Part shown: piece after piece, positions 6,385 to 8,771 of the stretch
Numbering within the stretch: the first letter of the stretch is position 1
Layout: each line of letters opens with the position of its first letter
Assembly: GCA_023150495.1 (NCBI GenBank)
Contig: JAKLKT010000096.1
Location: 1-8,771 of the forward strand
DNA length: 8,771 nt
Reading direction: 5' to 3'
Source: Planctomycetota bacterium
GTDB taxonomy: Bacteria > Planctomycetota > PLA2
Program-made: the position numbers and the translations under genes
The notes under the pieces: model-generated
What the model saw: only the letters and a program-made list of their open reading frames with translations
Told to the model about the DNA's origin: nothing
Databases searched by the model: none

Positions 6385-7032
6385 CTACTCGCCCTCGCGC
6401 TGGAAGTTCTCGATGTCGTCGACCTTCTCGTCGGGATCCTGCTTGCCGTTCCTGCCGAGCGAGATGAGCTGGTAGCCGTCCTGGTTGTAGAAGGCCCCGC
6501 TGGAACGCCGCACGGCGCGGACCTCGATCGGGGTCCCGTCCGCGAGGGCGATCTGGATCGTCTCCTCGTACCGGTTCTTGGTGATGTAGATGATCGGGTT
6601 GCCGTAGGCGTCGAGGATCTCCTTCGCCTCCGGGGCATCCGACCCCTCCGGGACCTTGTTCCAGATGTCGTCGTCGGTGTTGCCGAAGGGCTCCGAGCCG
6701 GGGAGCTCGTCCAGCTTCGACCGCAGGTCGGGATGGCGGAGCGCCACGAGCAGGCACTCGATGCACTCGTTCGTGGTGTTGCCCGTGACCGCAAGCCCCG
6801 CCCACTTCGTGCCGGCGAACCCGGCCATCGTCTCCGGCGGCAGCCGCCCCATGTCGTTCTTGTAGGTGTCGACCGCGTTCCGCACGAACGTGATCGCGTT
6901 CGTCGTCTCGAATTCGAGCCGCTTCTTCTGTGCCTGCGTGATGAGGACCGAGATGAGCCCGGCAAGGACGCCGAGGATCGAGACCACGACGAGAACCTCG
7001 ATCAGGGTGAACCCTCGTTGCACACGCCGCAT
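6385..7032 (-). CDS. gspG: GspG-type major pseudopilin (type II secretion / type IV filament family)
   Basis: Likely the main building block of the pseudopilus, inserted in the inner membrane and then processed. The 215-residue protein starts with a short basic leader (MRRVQRG). A prepilin peptidase site follows between G7 and F8 (G/FTLIEV), with the invariant Glu at +5 (E12) and a hydrophobic helix to about residue 32. The C-terminal part is GspG-like: DAYGNPIIYI matches the usual 'DPWGNPY' strand, and YQLISLGRNGKQD and DDIENF match the 'YSLGADG...DI.NW' region that binds calcium in GspG. It is longer than the usual roughly 145 residues because of an insert at about 65-155 that carries a C90-x2-C93 pair. 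Its TAG stop directly abuts the GTG start of the next pseudopilin. It could instead belong to a type IV-like filament; the pseudopilin family call is secure. Confidence 0.88.
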   Translation of the reverse strand: MRRVQRGFTLIEVLVVVSILGVLAGLISVLITQAQKKRLEFETTNAITFVRNAVDTYKNDMGRLPPETMAGFAGTKWAGLAVTGNTTNECIECLLVALRHPDLRSKLDELPGSEPFGNTDDDIWNKVPEGSDAPEAKEILDAYGNPIIYITKNRYEETIQIALADGTPIEVRAVRRSSGAFYNQDGYQLISLGRNGKQDPDEKVDDIENFQREGE

Positions 7033-7038
7033 CGCGTA

Positions 7039-7042
7039 CCTC
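7039..7042 (-). promoter_or_regulatory. Ribosome binding site that decides the GspG start
   Basis: GAGG lies six bases before the ATG at 7032. It selects this ATG over the in-frame GTG at 7044, which overlaps the motif itself. The resulting leader is seven residues, ending in the RG before FTLIE, a normal length for a pseudopilin leader. Confidence 0.7.
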
Positions 7043-7049
7043 ACTTCTT

Positions 7050-7088
7050 CTGGAAGGTCAGCGCGACCTCTCGAAGGTCAACGTGACC
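7050..7088 (-). repeat. Imperfect 20-base tandem duplication at the 3' end of the TPR gene
   Basis: Two copies, at 7070-7088 and 7050-7068, match at 16 of 19 bases with a period of 20 bases. Copy one is read in frame as VTLTF and is followed by ERSR and a TGA stop. Copy two carries the same coding pattern in a different frame, reading VALTFQKK then TGA. A 20-base period is not a multiple of three, so the duplication, if real, moved the stop and replaced the tail. Confidence 0.6.
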
Positions 7089-8771
7089 GTCTTCACCTGG
7101 ATGCCCTGGATCTCTGTTCCGTCGCGTCCCTCGGCCCAGAGGTAGACCTTGACCGGCGCGCTCGCCTTGCTCATGGCCACGACGCTCGCCCGTTCGCCGG
7201 GCTGGTCGTCCTGGAACTCCTTGACGAAGACCTCCTCGCCGTTCAGGTAGAGGCGGAACCTCCCCTGGACCCGGCGCTTGTCCTTCGTCGCGTAGTCCGG
7301 GACGACGTCGATCTTCAGGGTGAACTCGCCGTCGGGCCACGGGACGTTCTTGAGCTCGACCCAGTCGAGTTTCACGTTCTTGAACACCTGGCGGTCGCCG
7401 CCCTCGATCCGGACCTCCATGTTGCCGTTGCGCTTGCGCTTCAGCTGGACGCCGGCCACGAGGTCGCCCTTCGGCGGGTTGACGACGCCGATACCCAGCT
7501 CCGCGATGTCGCCGTCCTGCGGAGCCGGGGGCGTGACGCCGGTGACCACGAGCTCCCAGAAGCTCCCGCCGCTCAGGTCCTTGCTCTCGTAGTAGGTGCC
7601 GCACGAGGCGAGCGGGACCGTCGGGGTGCTGCGGCTGCCTCCGGCGTAGTCGATCGTGCCGCCGAAGACGAGCCCCTTGCCGACCTCCCAGTTCGCCTCC
7701 ATCGGGAGCTTCACGTCCTTCTTCCAGTCGGCCGGCATCTTGGACATCTCCGTGAACGCCCAGATGCGGTCCCACTTGCGCTCGTTGTCCTCGACGATCC
7801 AGAGGTCGACCTGCGCCGCACGGTAGACCTCGTGCTCCATGCGCGCCTGCTCCGTCGTGCCGCCGGGCATCTTCTCCTTGATGCGCTCGAGCAGCGTGTT
7901 GAGCAGCCGCTTCGCGGTGAGCACGTCCTCGTTCTCGTTCGCATAGGCGAGGCAGGCCCGCCCGAGGTCCGCCCAGAGCGGCAGGTCGCCGTTGCGCGCC
8001 GAGACCTCGAGCTTCCCGGCCCTCTCGAACATGCGGTCCGCGAGACCGCGCTGCTCCTCGCCGCCGGTCGCCATGAGGAAGCGGGCCAGGAGGTAGGGCA
8101 GGATCGCGTCCTTCGGGCTCAGCTCGACCGCCTTCGACAGGTGGGCGACCGCGGCGGGGATGAGATCCCGGCTCCCGCCCCCGAGGACCCGCTCGGACTG
8201 GACGAGGCCGAGCCGCGCGATCGCGATCCGGTAGCGCCAGTCGCCGTCGATCGTGCTCCGGTAGAGCTCCGCAGCCTCCTCGAGGTTGCCGGTGCGCTCC
8301 TTCGCGTAGCCGAGCATGTAGCGGACGAGGAGGTCGTTCGGGTTGTTCTCCCTGAGCTTCCCGAGGAGCTCCGCGGCGCCCGCGAACTCCTCCGCCGCGG
8401 ACGCGCGCAGCTGCGCCGCCTCCTCGGCCTTCTCCTTCCTGACCTTCGGATCGCGGCGACCCGCGGTCCCCGCGTCGGCGGCGGCCCGGAGCGCGGCCTC
8501 GCCGGCGGCGAGCCTCAGGTATCCGCGCCCCAGCTCGGGCGCGACCGCGTTGTCGATCTGGTCCAGCTCGAGCGCCTTCGCGAAGCAGACGAGCGCGTCC
8601 TCCGCGTTCCCCTGCACCGCCAGCGCGAGGCCCCAGTCGCTGAAGGCGGTCGACCGCGTGGGGTCGGCCTCCGCCGCCTTCCGGAACTCCTCCGCGGCGG
8701 CCGCGGCGTCGCCTCGCGCATACGCGGCCGCCCCGGCCAGCTGGTGAGCCTCCGCGGCGGCGTCGCCCGAC
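7058..8771 (-). CDS. TPR-repeat protein with C-terminal beta-rich (concanavalin/LamG-like) region, 5' end missing
   Basis: The frame is open to the window edge, so the start and any signal peptide lie outside; 570 residues are visible. A GTG at 8617 is internal, because the 51 residues before it already form a good TPR unit. Two clear TPRs occupy about residues 6-73 (AEEFRKAAEADP, then ALVCFAKALELDQ). More helical repeats follow at about 145-225 (LGYAKERTGNLEEAAELYR, AVAHLSKAVELSPKD). After about residue 360 the protein turns beta-rich, with WPDGEFTLKIDVVPDY and GRFRLYLNGEEVFVKEF. These resemble the 'LYLNG' strand of concanavalin-like or LamG/DUF1080-type sandwiches; this assignment is tentative. 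TPRs usually mediate protein contacts. The gene ends 25 bases before the gspG-type gene and probably shares its transcript, suggesting an envelope or assembly role. Its last codons sit in an imperfect 20-base tandem repeat that appears to have changed the C-terminus. Confidence 0.85.
   Translation of the reverse strand, partial: SGDAAAEAHQLAGAAAYARGDAAAAAEEFRKAAEADPTRSTAFSDWGLALAVQGNAEDALVCFAKALELDQIDNAVAPELGRGYLRLAAGEAALRAAADAGTAGRRDPKVRKEKAEEAAQLRASAAEEFAGAAELLGKLRENNPNDLLVRYMLGYAKERTGNLEEAAELYRSTIDGDWRYRIAIARLGLVQSERVLGGGSRDLIPAAVAHLSKAVELSPKDAILPYLLARFLMATGGEEQRGLADRMFERAGKLEVSARNGDLPLWADLGRACLAYANENEDVLTAKRLLNTLLERIKEKMPGGTTEQARMEHEVYRAAQVDLWIVEDNERKWDRIWAFTEMSKMPADWKKDVKLPMEANWEVGKGLVFGGTIDYAGGSRSTPTVPLASCGTYYESKDLSGGSFWELVVTGVTPPAPQDGDIAELGIGVVNPPKGDLVAGVQLKRKRNGNMEVRIEGGDRQVFKNVKLDWVELKNVPWPDGEFTLKIDVVPDYATKDKRRVQGRFRLYLNGEEVFVKEFQDDQPGERASVVAMSKASAPVKVYLWAEGRDGTEIQGIQVKTVTLTFERSR

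Noticed and set aside
4061..6805. 914-codon minus-strand frame covering the GspJ-type gene with a long N-terminal extension
   Set aside because: The extension is a low-complexity shadow of the GspG- and GspH-type genes. The real start is the ATG at 5308 with a strong ribosome binding site and a normal prepilin leader.
7033..7044. GTG at 7044 as the start of the GspG-type gene
   Set aside because: It would place the ribosome binding site inside the gene. ATG 7032 has GAGG at a six-base spacing and a standard leader.
7041..7775. Minus-strand frame of 244 codons overlapping the TPR gene and ending in VALTFQKK
   Set aside because: Most of it is a shadow of the TPR protein. Only its last few codons are of interest, as the out-of-frame copy of the 20-base tandem repeat.
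1..8771. Search for CRISPR arrays, tRNA or rRNA genes, insertion sequences, attachment sites and hairpin-plus-U-run terminators
   Set aside because: No spaced repeats, no transposase or integrase motifs, and no gap long enough for RNA genes were seen by eye. T-runs for an intrinsic terminator are absent in this G+C-rich sequence.

Overview
This is a very G+C-rich bacterial window with all supportable genes on the minus strand, so transcription runs from position 8771 toward position 1. Eight genes lie nearly end to end. Neighbours overlap by 1-4 bases, abut, or are separated by a few to about 57 bases. No stretch of 300 bases lacks a gene, and I see no tRNA, rRNA, CRISPR array, insertion sequence or clear terminator. 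Both ends are cut: the first gene lacks its start and the last lacks its end. The operon promoter is therefore probably outside the window.

Reading in the direction of transcription: (1) a TPR protein with a C-terminal beta-rich, lectin-like region, 5' end missing (8771-7058); (2) a GspG-type major pseudopilin (7032-6385); (3) a GspH-type minor pseudopilin interrupted by a LamG/concanavalin-like domain (6384-5305); (4) a long GspJ-type minor pseudopilin (5308-4061); (5) a GspI/PilV-type minor pseudopilin (4003-3461); (6) an exported protein with SH3-like repeats, a TPR and a C-terminal DnaJ-type zinc-binding motif (3461-1968); (7) a small exported HEAT-like protein (1968-1417); (8) a lipoprotein with a parvulin fold that lacks the expected histidines (1412-498); and, after a 4-base overlap, (9) the first 167 residues of the chromosome segregation protein ScpB (501-1). 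That makes nine coding regions, two of them partial.

The core is a pseudopilin cassette of a type II secretion or related type IV-filament machine, in the order G-H-J-I rather than the enterobacterial G-H-I-J-K, and with no gspK visible after gspI. The accessory genes encode envelope proteins: two Sec-exported proteins and a lipoprotein. A plausible reading is an assembly or secretion unit whose filament carries a carbohydrate- or protein-binding LamG domain, helped by periplasmic TPR, HEAT and parvulin-like proteins. That functional link is inference from gene order.

The organism is a double-membrane bacterium. The G+C content, enlarged pseudopilins, LamG domains, 'DGT...G' SH3-like repeats and HEAT/TPR secreted proteins remind me most of Planctomycetota or a related uncultured lineage, but nothing in the window proves the phylum.
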